Source of the DNA: an uncultured Clostridia bacterium
Lineage (GTDB): Bacteria > Bacillota > Clostridia > Christensenellales > CAG-314
Direction: 5' to 3'
Length of the DNA stretch: 64,000 bases
NCBI GenBank assembly: GCA_934230325.1
Contig: CAKQEP010000002.1
Span: 62,001 to 126,000, forward strand
Position numbers and translations under genes: made by a program. Shown here one piece after another: positions 25,147-32,340 of the stretch (its first letter is position 1; each line of letters begins with the position of its first letter). The notes under the pieces were generated by a model. It worked only from the letters and a program-made list of their open reading frames with translations, was not told the DNA's origin and made no database searches.

Positions 25147-25707
25147 ATGTCGGATTACGTAGAAAACAATTTAGGAATGGGAGAAAAAGTAGTATTAAGA
25201 GCAAAAATCAGTTGGCTTACGCTACTAAAACCGATAATATCATGCGTTTTGATAGAAATTATTTTCCATGTCATACTCAGTATGGTGTTAAAATCTTTTG
25301 ACGATCCAAAAACAAAGACAATAATCATCGTGGTTTTGGAAATACTGATTCAGGTTATTGCTTGGTTGCCGTTGATAAAACAAATCATAATAAACAACAC
25401 TACAAAACTTGCAGTAACAAACAAGCGCATAATAGGCAAAATCGGGGTTTTTAGCATACACACAATCGATTATCATATAGAAAAAGTAGATAATATATCT
25501 TATAACGCGGGTGCGTGGGGAAATTTTTTAAAATACTACCGCGTCACGATAAGCGGAACAGGTGGTGACAGTATCACTGTCCCCGCAGTAAGCAACGCAC
25601 AAGAGTTTAAAAATAAAGTTAACGAAGCAATAGAAAATCACGCCGCAGAAGCGAGAAGGTCGCAAGCGTCGGAAATTGCCGCCGCAATCTCCGACACAAG
25701 AAGATAA
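25147..25707 (+). CDS. Membrane protein with bacterial PH domain (bPH2/DUF304-like)
   Basis: A 186-residue protein. Two membrane helices (about 28-50 and 57-82) are followed by a PH-like domain (about 85-165) with TKLAVTNKRIIGKIGVFSIHTIDYHIEKVDNISYNAG, typical of bPH2 proteins such as YdbS/YdbT. The C-terminus is alanine/arginine-rich. The role is unknown; such proteins often appear with stress or secretion genes. AAGGAGG precedes the ATG, and the divergent XRE gene probably controls it. Confidence 0.82.
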   Translation: MSDYVENNLGMGEKVVLRAKISWLTLLKPIISCVLIEIIFHVILSMVLKSFDDPKTKTIIIVVLEILIQVIAWLPLIKQIIINNTTKLAVTNKRIIGKIGVFSIHTIDYHIEKVDNISYNAGAWGNFLKYYRVTISGTGGDSITVPAVSNAQEFKNKVNEAIENHAAEARRSQASEIAAAISDTRR

Positions 25708-25730
25708 ACGCAAAAGCAACGCATCGTCAA

Positions 25731-25768
25731 AGCGTTCTGACATTAACCGTCGGAACGCTTTTTTTATT
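25731..25768 (+). terminator. Terminator of the PH-domain gene
   Basis: AAAGCGTTCTGAC pairs with GTCGGAACGCTTT (one G-T pair), followed by a T run. Confidence 0.8.
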
Positions 25769-25896
25769 AAAATCGCTTTAAACTAAATAATTAACCGTTT
25801 TTTGACGCCAACGCGCATTTTTGCGCATGCGTGGGTTTGGTTATATAAAAAAACGGGTAAAAAACATTTTGAAATATGCATTTTAGGATATGCAAA

Positions 25897-25927
25897 AAAG
25901 GGGTTTGGCGTAAAGCCAAACCCCTTT
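25897..25927 (-). terminator. Terminator of gdhA
   Basis: A 13-bp perfect stem (AAAGGGGTTTGGC and complement); on the minus strand six T follow. Confidence 0.85.
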
Positions 25928-25967
25928 GATTGTTTTTGTTTTGATTGTTTTTGTAAAGTTGTGATTA

Positions 25968-27317
25968 TTACACCAAGCCTTGTGCAATCATAGCGTCCGC
26001 TACCTTCTTGAAGCCTGCAAGGTTTGCGCCCATAACAAGGTTGTAACCGAGTTTGTACTCTTCAAGAACGTCAACGATTTGCTTGTGAATGTTCTTCATG
26101 ATGCCGTGAAGTTTTGCGTCAACTTCTTCTGCAGACCAAGAAAGTCTTTCGCTGTTTTGGGACATTTCAAGACCGGAAACAGCAACGCCGCCTGCGTTGA
26201 CCGCTTTGCTCGGGCATACGAGAACGCCGTTTTCTTGCAAGTAAGCAAGAGCCTCGTTGGTGGTGGGCATGTTGGAAACTTCGTTAACGATTTTTACGCC
26301 CATCTTTACGATTGCTTTAGCGTCTTCTATACGGATTTCGTTTTGCATTGCGCAAGGCATATAGATGTCAGCCTTTACGTTGCCCCAAGGCTTTTTGCCT
26401 GCTACAAATTCGCAACCGAATTTGTCGGCGTAATCTTTAACGACGTTGCGGCCGCTGGAACGCATAACAAGCATATACTTGATTTTGTCGCCGCTTACGC
26501 CGTCTTTGTCGTAAATGTATCCGTCAGGACCGCTGAGCGTAAGTACTTTGCCGCCGAGTTCTGTGATTTTGAGAGCCGCGCCCCATGCAACGTTGCCGAA
26601 GCCGGACAAGCAGAACGTCTTACCTTTGATGGTATCTTTTTGGTGTTTAAGAACTTCGTTGAGGAAGTAGGTTGCGCCAAAGCCGGTCGCTTCCGGTCTG
26701 ATAAGGCTGCCGCCAAAGGAAACTCCCTTGCCGGTCAAAACGCCGTTTTCATAAGCGTTTCTGATGCGTTTGTATTGTCCGAAAAGATAGCCGATTTCTC
26801 TGCCGCCAACGCCCATATCGCCTGCGGGGATATCGACGTCAGGTCCGATATGACGATAAAGTTCCGTCATAAAACTCTGGCAAAAACGCATAATTTCTGC
26901 GTCGCTCTTGCCTGCGGGATCAAAATCGCTGCCGCCTTTGCCGCCGCCCATAGGAAGGCTGGTAAGGCTGTTTTTAAGAACTTGTTCAAAGCCCAAGAAC
27001 TTGATGATGCTGAGGTTTACGTTTGATTGAAAACGAAGACCTCCCTTGTACGGGCCTATTGCGCTGTTAAATTGTACTCTGTAACCGCGATTGACGTGGG
27101 GTTGACCTTTGTCGTCCGTCCAAGTCACGCGGAACATGATTTGACGTTCCGGCTCTACCAAACGCTCCAAAATAGCGTTTTTGCGGTACAGTTCTTCATT
27201 TGCTTCTACGACGGGAGCAAGGCTGGTAAGAACTTCCTTAACCGTTTGCATAAATTCCGGTTGTCCGGGATTTTTTGCTTCTGTTGCGGCGATAACTTCG
27301 TTAATGTAGTTAGACAT
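25968..27317 (-). CDS. gdhA: NADP-type glutamate dehydrogenase
   Basis: A 449-residue hexameric-type enzyme that makes glutamate from 2-oxoglutarate and ammonia. Substrate and catalytic motifs are GGLRFQSNVNLSIIKFLGFEQ, the lysine-rich LPMGGGKGGSDFDPAGKS and PAGDMGVGGREIGYLFGQYKR. The coenzyme-binding fold has CLSGFGNVAWGAALKITELG. The length and overall pattern match the bacterial GdhA group that prefers NADPH. It is monocistronic, with its own promoter and terminator. It would draw on NADPH made by the nearby transhydrogenase. Confidence 0.95.
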   Translation of the reverse strand: MSNYINEVIAATEAKNPGQPEFMQTVKEVLTSLAPVVEANEELYRKNAILERLVEPERQIMFRVTWTDDKGQPHVNRGYRVQFNSAIGPYKGGLRFQSNVNLSIIKFLGFEQVLKNSLTSLPMGGGKGGSDFDPAGKSDAEIMRFCQSFMTELYRHIGPDVDIPAGDMGVGGREIGYLFGQYKRIRNAYENGVLTGKGVSFGGSLIRPEATGFGATYFLNEVLKHQKDTIKGKTFCLSGFGNVAWGAALKITELGGKVLTLSGPDGYIYDKDGVSGDKIKYMLVMRSSGRNVVKDYADKFGCEFVAGKKPWGNVKADIYMPCAMQNEIRIEDAKAIVKMGVKIVNEVSNMPTTNEALAYLQENGVLVCPSKAVNAGGVAVSGLEMSQNSERLSWSAEEVDAKLHGIMKNIHKQIVDVLEEYKLGYNLVMGANLAGFKKVADAMIAQGLV

Positions 27318-27366
27318 AAAAATTCCTCCACAATTTTAGGGATTTTCTCCCCTTATGTTCGGCTTA

Positions 27367-27395
27367 ATTATAGATTTTTAAACCGATAATGTCAA
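27367..27395 (-). promoter_or_regulatory. Sigma-A promoter of gdhA
   Basis: On the minus strand: TTGACA (27395-27390), 17-nt spacer, TATAAT (27372-27367). The gene starts about 50 nt downstream behind GTGGAGGA. Confidence 0.8.
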
Positions 27396-27529
27396 GCAAA
27401 AAACGGCAGTTTTTATGCACTTTTTGAATATTTTTTCAATACCCTTTTTTTGCCTCCGTCGCACACGGCAAATACCCTCCAAAGCAAGAATTTTCACACT
27501 TAATTTTTATTTTGACAAAACGATATTTA

Positions 27530-27558
27530 TTGACTTATCTCGTTATATTTGTTAAAAT
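27530..27558 (+). promoter_or_regulatory. Sigma-A promoter of the 288-residue membrane protein gene
   Basis: TTGACT at 27530-27535, 17-nt spacer, TAAAAT at 27553-27558, then GGGAGG and ATG. Confidence 0.75.
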
Positions 27559-27579
27559 ATAGTTGTCTGGGAGGATAAA

Positions 27580-28446
27580 ATGAACAAGCTCAAAAGACGG
27601 TTGCACCTTTTTTGCGGGTTGTTGCAAGCCATTGCGGGGATATTTCTTTTGGTCGGCGGCTTGTTTACTGCGTTTAAGTGGGTGATTCAAAACAAAACAA
27701 ACGAGTTTTTGCCCGATTTTTATCAAAAAGCGTCAAAAATAATTACGTCGCCGCTGTTGCTTAAAATCGCCGTGCCTATCGCTGCCGCCGTCGTCGGTCT
27801 GTTTTTGTTTTCGCTCGCTCGCAAACTGCTAAAAAATCCTTACGACCCCGTCAAAAAAAAGTTTAATCAACGCAATATTACAACAGTTTTGTCCGTCGTG
27901 TTTAACGCGTTGTGCGCTTACGTGGCTTTTAAAGGATTTGAAAATATTTACGGAATAGTCGGCGGCGTGTTTTTTGCCGTCGTCGCGGCGTTGGAAGCCG
28001 TGTCGCTTTTCCCCAACTATGTGGACGTTGACTCCCCCTCCCGACTTTCTGCAAGAGAACTTAAACAACAACAGCAAATGGCAACGGAAATTCAAAAAAT
28101 TTACGTTTCGCCAAAGGAATGGGACTTTCGCTTTAACGAGCTTATTCGCCTTTACAAACGCAAAAAGTTGGATCAGGCGGATTTTTTCGGTTGCATAGAC
28201 AGTTTGATGAGATTGCCCGTTCAGGCGGATATAACCTATAAGATGGGATACTTAAAAAAACTTTACAGAAAAAGACTTATCGACCAAAACGCCTATTCTT
28301 CCTTTTTGGGCGCGATACTTACTTCGCCGAGTACGTCAAATCTGCGTACAAAAACTCGGTATCTGGAAAAAATGAGAAACAAAAGCCTTATCGACGACGC
28401 AACTTATGGGCGGATTATTCAACAAATAATGATGTCGGTATATTGA
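27580..28446 (+). CDS. Membrane protein of unknown function with a soluble C-terminal domain
   Basis: A 288-residue protein with four predicted membrane helices (about 10-32, 58-80, 101-116, 121-140). A charged cytoplasmic part follows (about 155-288) holding three similar short helical blocks: WDFRFNELIRLYKRKKLDQADFFGCID, YKMGYLKKLYRKRLIDQNAYSSFLGAIL and KTRYLEKMRNKSLIDDATYGRIIQQIM. These look like SHOCT-like repeats (K/R-x-x-L-I/D-x-x-x-Y/F). Function is unknown. It is monocistronic and convergent with the TetR gene. Confidence 0.65.
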   Translation: MNKLKRRLHLFCGLLQAIAGIFLLVGGLFTAFKWVIQNKTNEFLPDFYQKASKIITSPLLLKIAVPIAAAVVGLFLFSLARKLLKNPYDPVKKKFNQRNITTVLSVVFNALCAYVAFKGFENIYGIVGGVFFAVVAALEAVSLFPNYVDVDSPSRLSARELKQQQQMATEIQKIYVSPKEWDFRFNELIRLYKRKKLDQADFFGCIDSLMRLPVQADITYKMGYLKKLYRKRLIDQNAYSSFLGAILTSPSTSNLRTKTRYLEKMRNKSLIDDATYGRIIQQIMMSVY

Positions 28447-28466
28447 TTTGTTTGTATAAAAAAACA

Positions 28467-28535
28467 AAGCCGTCGGCGTGGGTACGTTAAAACAAACTCG
28501 TTATAATACGTACGCTCTCCGACGGTTTAAATTTT
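28467..28535. terminator. Large convergent-gene terminator hairpin
   Basis: CCGTCGG (28470-28476) pairs with CCGACGG (28519-28525), and GTACGT (28482-28487) with ACGTAC (28508-28513). T-rich sequence lies on both sides, so it can serve both convergent genes. Confidence 0.65.
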
Positions 28536-28543
28536 TGTTAATA

Positions 28544-29143
28544 TTACTGCGCCACAACGTCAAAACTGTTTTCGTTGAGAAGAATATCTATATAATTGAC
28601 CATTTCCTCCTCAGTGTACTTGCTGTCGTTGTTGAGCCACCACGATATGAGATTGACAAGTCCGCCGGTAAAAAACGACGACATTATATTGATAGGTATA
28701 CGGTACTTTTTAAACTCTCTGTTTTGCAACAAAATATACTTTATGCTGCGTTGCAACGCGTCCATAGCCACGCTAAAAACGTCGTCGGAATTGAGATTTT
28801 TGTACACCGCAAGCACGGACTTTTTGTGTTTTGCAAGATAAGCGAATCCGTTGCGCGCAAGGTACATATACATGGCTTTGGGGTTATCAAAGTCGTGCGC
28901 TTGACTGATGTCGAGAAAAATTTCCTCCTTCAAGTCCTCCAAAGCGTACATAAGAAGATGGTCTTTGTTTTCAAAGTGTTTGTAAAAAGTCGTACGATGA
29001 ACCATCGCTTTGTTGCATATGTCCATTACCGATATTTTGTCGTATGAACGAACCTTTAACAAATCAAACAAAGCAGTTTTTAAAAGTTTTATCGTGCGTA
29101 CTATACGCATATCTTCCTTTGTTTTAAACTGTTTATTATCCAT
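28544..29143 (-). CDS. TetR-family transcriptional regulator
   Basis: A 199-residue regulator. The N-terminal helix-turn-helix (about 12-58) reads RTIKLLKTALFDLLKVRSYDKISVMDICNKAMVHRTTFYKHFENKDHLL. The C-terminal ligand domain is like the TetR_C groups of Clostridia (GLVNLISWWLNNDSKYTEEEMVNYIDILL). ATG at 29143 is chosen because a consensus promoter puts the transcript start at or next to it; there is no SD. The palindrome TAAACTGTTTA lies at codons 4-7 and related sites flank the promoter, consistent with autoregulation. The target and ligand are unknown. Confidence 0.88.
   Translation of the reverse strand: MDNKQFKTKEDMRIVRTIKLLKTALFDLLKVRSYDKISVMDICNKAMVHRTTFYKHFENKDHLLMYALEDLKEEIFLDISQAHDFDNPKAMYMYLARNGFAYLAKHKKSVLAVYKNLNSDDVFSVAMDALQRSIKYILLQNREFKKYRIPINIMSSFFTGGLVNLISWWLNNDSKYTEEEMVNYIDILLNENSFDVVAQ
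29125..29135. promoter_or_regulatory. Palindrome TAAACTGTTTA inside the start of the TetR gene
   Basis: A perfect 11-bp palindrome about 10 nt into the TetR transcript. Related copies are TAAACAGTT at 29184-29192, TAAACTGTTTA at 29698-29708 and TAAACCGTTTT at 29719-29729. A candidate operator. Confidence 0.4.
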
Positions 29144-29149
29144 AGCGGT

Positions 29150-29178
29150 ATTGTACAACATATTTTTTATTTTGTCAA
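29150..29178 (-). promoter_or_regulatory. Consensus promoter giving a leaderless TetR mRNA
   Basis: On the minus strand: TTGACA (29178-29173), 17-nt spacer, TACAAT (29155-29150), then six nt (ACCGCT) and ATG. Confidence 0.75.
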
Positions 29179-29213
29179 CACTATAAACAGTTGCGACAAA
29201 TATATTAAAAACC

Positions 29214-29242
29214 TTGCTATTTTTAACAAGATGTGATATATT
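29214..29242 (+). promoter_or_regulatory. Sigma-A promoter of the zinc-ribbon gene
   Basis: TTGCTA at 29214-29219, 17-nt spacer, TATATT at 29237-29242. Confidence 0.6.
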
Positions 29243-29337
29243 AGTGCCAAGAAGTCGATTTTATTGTTCTAACAACGATATTTTTACTTATCGACGACGT
29301 TCTAATCGGGTTCTAATCAATTAAGGAGGTTTACACT

Positions 29338-29526
29338 GTGGAAGATATCAAACTTGTATGCAAAGATTGCGGTAAGGAATTTGTTTTTACCGTCGGCGAG
29401 CAAGAGTTTTATCAGGAAAAGGGTTTTACTAATCAACCCGTCCGTTGTCGCGAATGCCGCAAAGCAAGAAAAAGCGCAAGAAACAAATCCAGACAGCAAG
29501 AAGAAAATCAAGAACAGGCGCAATAA
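29338..29526 (+). CDS. Small zinc-ribbon protein
   Basis: A 62-residue protein with a zinc ribbon: CKDCGKEF (Cys 8, 11) and CRECRKAR (Cys 38, 41), spaced by FVFTVGEQEFYQEKGFTNQPVR. This is the zf-trcl/probable-zinc-ribbon type seen in many Bacillota as short basic proteins. The tail (about 42-62) is rich in Lys, Arg and Gln. Nucleic-acid binding is possible, not shown. The start codon is GTG with AAGGAGG 7-8 nt upstream. It is monocistronic. Confidence 0.85.
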   Translation: MEDIKLVCKDCGKEFVFTVGEQEFYQEKGFTNQPVRCRECRKARKSARNKSRQQEENQEQAQ

Positions 29527-29560
29527 CCGCTATTGATTTAGATTTGTATCAAAGTTTTTT

Positions 29561-29588
29561 AAGACGCAGAAAAAATCTGCGTCTTTTT
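29561..29588 (+). terminator. Terminator of the zinc-ribbon gene
   Basis: AAGACGCAGA, loop AAAAA, TCTGCGTCTT, then T residues. Confidence 0.8.
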
Positions 29589-29697
29589 GTTTGTTTTTTG
29601 CTTTTTTAACGCAACCAAAAACAAATCGCGCCGCAAAAATTTTTGCCCGTTACCGCAAAACAGTTGACATTTTTTTCTAAATGCTTTAAACATATAT

Positions 29698-29729
29698 TAA
29701 ACTGTTTATATTAAATATTAAACCGTTTT
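29698..29729. promoter_or_regulatory. Two TAAACNGTTT-type palindromes before mgtE
   Basis: TAAACTGTTTA (29698-29708) and TAAACCGTTTT (29719-29729), 21 bp apart centre to centre, about two DNA turns. They lie just after a TTGACA box (29664-29669). The same 11-mer is at the start of the TetR gene. Confidence 0.4.
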
Positions 29730-29958
29730 GGGGCTATGCCCGTAAATCACCCGCAATGGGTAAGAGGAATACTATTATAGAATAAACGCAAAAAACAAAA
29801 TCAAGGTTGTCGTCGGTAGTCGCTAATTGTTTTTGTAATGTTTAAAGGCATTGCAAACGATAATTAGTTTTGACGATAAATGCCAAAAGGCAACACTAAA
29901 CGCCAAAAGGCAACACTAAACGCCAAAAGGCAACACTAAACGCCAAAAGGAGGTAAAA
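29730..29958 (+). other. Structured 5' leader of mgtE of unknown class
   Basis: About 230 nt with two small hairpins (GGGC-TAT-GCCC at 29731-29741; ACCC-GCAAT-GGGT at 29749-29761), a long imperfect stem-loop at 29823-29867 (CTAATT...AATTAG with an inner TTTTGTAATG/CATTGCAAA stem), and tandem repeats at 29881-29950. The known M-box (ykoK) consensus was not recognised. A magnesium-responsive element is inferred from the gene it precedes. Confidence 0.45.
29881..29950 (+). repeat. Three and a half 20-nt tandem repeats running into the mgtE SD
   Basis: Units at 29881, 29901 and 29921 share GCCAAAAGGCAACACTAAA (the first base varies: T, C, C). The fourth, partial unit CGCCAAAAGG (29941-29950) continues as AGG to form the SD AAAAGGAGG. 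Each full unit contains GCC-AAAA-GGC, a possible mini-hairpin. Confidence 0.9.
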
Positions 29959-31332
29959 ATGGAAATTTTAGACTTGTTGAAAGAGAAAAAAATTTCTAAA
30001 GTAACGGAACTGCTCGACGACATGAACAATGTCGATATTGCGGCGCTTTTGCAAGAAATCGACTTGCAAGACGCCATAAAAGTTTTCCGATTGCTAAAAA
30101 CCGACGACGCGGCAGAAGTTTTTTCCTATATAGAACCCGAAAAACAAAAAGAGATAATAGAAGTCATTTCCGAGCCGGAAATAAACAAAATAATCGACGA
30201 GTTGTTTATCGACGATACCGTTGATATTATCGAGGCGATGCCCGCCAACGTGGTAAAAAAGATTCTCAAGTCGGCAAAACCGGATTTAAGACGAGAAATC
30301 AACAAGTTTCTTGCTTATCCCGACAATAGCGCCGGCAGTATTATGACGCCGGAATTTTTGGATTTGCGGCTTAATATGACGGTAAATCAGGCGTTGGAAA
30401 GAATAAGAAAAATAGGCGATTATAAGGAAACGGTCAACTCTTGTTACGTTCTCGACGCGACCAAACACCTCATAGGCGTGCTGTCAATCAAAGAATTGCT
30501 GTTGTCGCAACCCGACGTTTTGATTGACGATATAATGGAAACAAACGTCATTTTTTGCAACACCCTCACCGACCAAGAAGAAGTCACCCATATCATTAAA
30601 AAATACGACCTGTTGTGTATCCCCGTCGTCGACGCGGAAAAACGTATGGTCGGAATAATCACAATCGACGATATTATCGACGTCATCGACGAGGAAGCGA
30701 CGGAAGATATTCAAAAAATGGCGGCTATCACGCCGTCCGATACGCCTTATCTCAAAACAAGCGTGTGGCGGATTTGGCTCAACCGCGTACCGTGGCTGTT
30801 GATTCTTATGGTGTCGGCTACTTTTACGGGGATAATAATCAACAAAAACGAGGAAATGCTTAATCTCCCCACTATCGGCATTATTCTCACGGGGTGTATA
30901 CCAATGCTTATGGACACGGGCGGAAACGCAGGAAGTCAGGCGTCCGTCACCGTCATTCGCAGTATCGCGTTGGGTGAAGTGACAATAAAAGATATTTTTA
31001 AAGTCATTTTTAAAGAACTTCGCGTTTCCGTACTGCTCGGCGCAACGCTTGCCGTCGCGTGTTTTGGCAAACTTATGTTGATAGACCGCCTGTACGCCGT
31101 ACAACCGCACGGTTTTCTCGTGGCGCTGGTCATTTGTTTGACGATGTTTATCACAATCGTCATAGCAAAATTGATAGGTTGCTCGTTGCCGCTCGTCGCT
31201 AAAGCGTGCAAACTCGACCCCGCCGTCGTGGCAAGCCCCTTTATTACGACAATCGTCGACGCCCTGTCCCTTATCATTTATTGCGGAATCTCCGTTGCCG
31301 TACTCGGACAATTTTATCAAACAATCCTTTAA
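29959..31332 (+). CDS. mgtE: Magnesium transporter MgtE
   Basis: A 457-residue magnesium channel/transporter. The N-terminal helical MgtE_N domain (about 1-130) is followed by paired CBS domains (about 135-255; VNQALERIRKIGDYKETVNSCYVLD and YDLLCIPVVDAEKRMVGIITIDDIIDVI), a connecting helix, and five membrane helices (about 285-455). The pore signature is PMLMDTGGNAGSQASVTVIRSIALGE. The cytosolic domains close the channel when magnesium is high. It starts behind AAAAGGAGG, which is itself the end of a tandem repeat. Confidence 0.95.
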   Translation: MEILDLLKEKKISKVTELLDDMNNVDIAALLQEIDLQDAIKVFRLLKTDDAAEVFSYIEPEKQKEIIEVISEPEINKIIDELFIDDTVDIIEAMPANVVKKILKSAKPDLRREINKFLAYPDNSAGSIMTPEFLDLRLNMTVNQALERIRKIGDYKETVNSCYVLDATKHLIGVLSIKELLLSQPDVLIDDIMETNVIFCNTLTDQEEVTHIIKKYDLLCIPVVDAEKRMVGIITIDDIIDVIDEEATEDIQKMAAITPSDTPYLKTSVWRIWLNRVPWLLILMVSATFTGIIINKNEEMLNLPTIGIILTGCIPMLMDTGGNAGSQASVTVIRSIALGEVTIKDIFKVIFKELRVSVLLGATLAVACFGKLMLIDRLYAVQPHGFLVALVICLTMFITIVIAKLIGCSLPLVAKACKLDPAVVASPFITTIVDALSLIIYCGISVAVLGQFYQTIL

Positions 31333-31382
31333 AACAACGGGCAAAATCTACGCAAAACCGGTCGGCGTTACCGCAAAAAAAC

Positions 31383-32267
31383 TCAATCGATATTTATCAA
31401 ATCGTAATCGGCGTTTCCTACGCCGATTTTTTGCGCCGCGTCGATAATGTGTTCGCCGTTTTGACGGTTTACTCTATCCAAAAAATGCTGCCTGCCTTCG
31501 TCTTTGGATTGCTTTATCAGGTCCATGCACGCTTTGTCTATCGCAACGGGATTAAGCGACGCCAACAAACCTATATCTTTCATGCACGGGTCTTCCGCTT
31601 TGGCGCAACAATCGCAATCGACGGACAGATTGACCATCATATTGACGTATACGAGGTTGTTTTTAAAAAAGTTTACGACGGACAAAGCAGCGTCTGCCAT
31701 AGCCTCCAAAAACAAATTTTGCGGCGCAATACTCTTTTGCCACAACGTGTATTGATTGTCGTCTTTGCCTGCGGAATGAATAAGACTCTTTCCCCTACTG
31801 CTTGCGCAACCGATTGACAACTGTTTTAATGCGCCGCCAAAGCCGCCCATCGGGTGACCTTTAAAATGCGACAAAACAAGCATCGAGTCGTAGTTGACCA
31901 TGTTTTTGCCGACAAAATTCTGTTTTAAAACTTTACCGTCGGGCAAATCCAAGCAAATATCTCCGTCGGCGTCCATAAGGTCAACGTCAAAATATTTTGT
32001 CCAACCGTGATTGTCAAGCAATTTAAGATGCTTTTCCGTCGTGTTGCGTTCTCCGCCGTAAGCCGTGTTGCACTCCACCACTTTACCGCCGACAAAATCT
32101 ATCAGCGACTTGACAAACTCGGGTTTGACGTAGTTTTGGTTGCCTTGCTCGCCGGAATGAAGTTTGACGGCAATTCTGCCCGTAAGTTTTTTGCCCGCCG
32201 CATTGTACAAATCCATCAACGCTTGCGGCGTAATCTTGCTCGTAAAATATACCTTTGATTTTTCCAT
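31383..32267 (-). CDS. DUF362-domain protein
   Basis: A 294-residue protein of the DUF362 family. Features are KLTGRIAVKLHSGEQGNQNYVKPEFVKSLIDFVGG, ECNTAYGGERNTTEKHLKLLDNHGW, LVLSHFKGHPMGGFGGALKQLSIGCASSRGKSLIH and VDCDCCAKAEDPCMKDIGLLASLNPVAIDKACMDL. The CDCC...C cysteines could hold a metal or cluster. Unlike the DUF362 protein at 18.7 kb it has no ferredoxin domain. The reaction is unknown. It is single, convergent with mgtE; an SD AGAGAGGTAAG is present. Confidence 0.85.
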   Translation of the reverse strand: MEKSKVYFTSKITPQALMDLYNAAGKKLTGRIAVKLHSGEQGNQNYVKPEFVKSLIDFVGGKVVECNTAYGGERNTTEKHLKLLDNHGWTKYFDVDLMDADGDICLDLPDGKVLKQNFVGKNMVNYDSMLVLSHFKGHPMGGFGGALKQLSIGCASSRGKSLIHSAGKDDNQYTLWQKSIAPQNLFLEAMADAALSVVNFFKNNLVYVNMMVNLSVDCDCCAKAEDPCMKDIGLLASLNPVAIDKACMDLIKQSKDEGRQHFLDRVNRQNGEHIIDAAQKIGVGNADYDLINID

Positions 32268-32340
32268 AAAAACTTACCTCTCTTTTTTTACCGAATTTTT
32301 GCAACCGTATTCGCGGTGTTTATTATCAATATTAAAACCG

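Noticed and set aside
29881..29950. CRISPR-like array
   Set aside because: The units are directly adjacent with no unique spacers and no cas genes are present.
29730..29958. M-box riboswitch before mgtE
   Set aside because: The conserved M-box core could not be matched by eye, so it is reported only as an unclassified leader.
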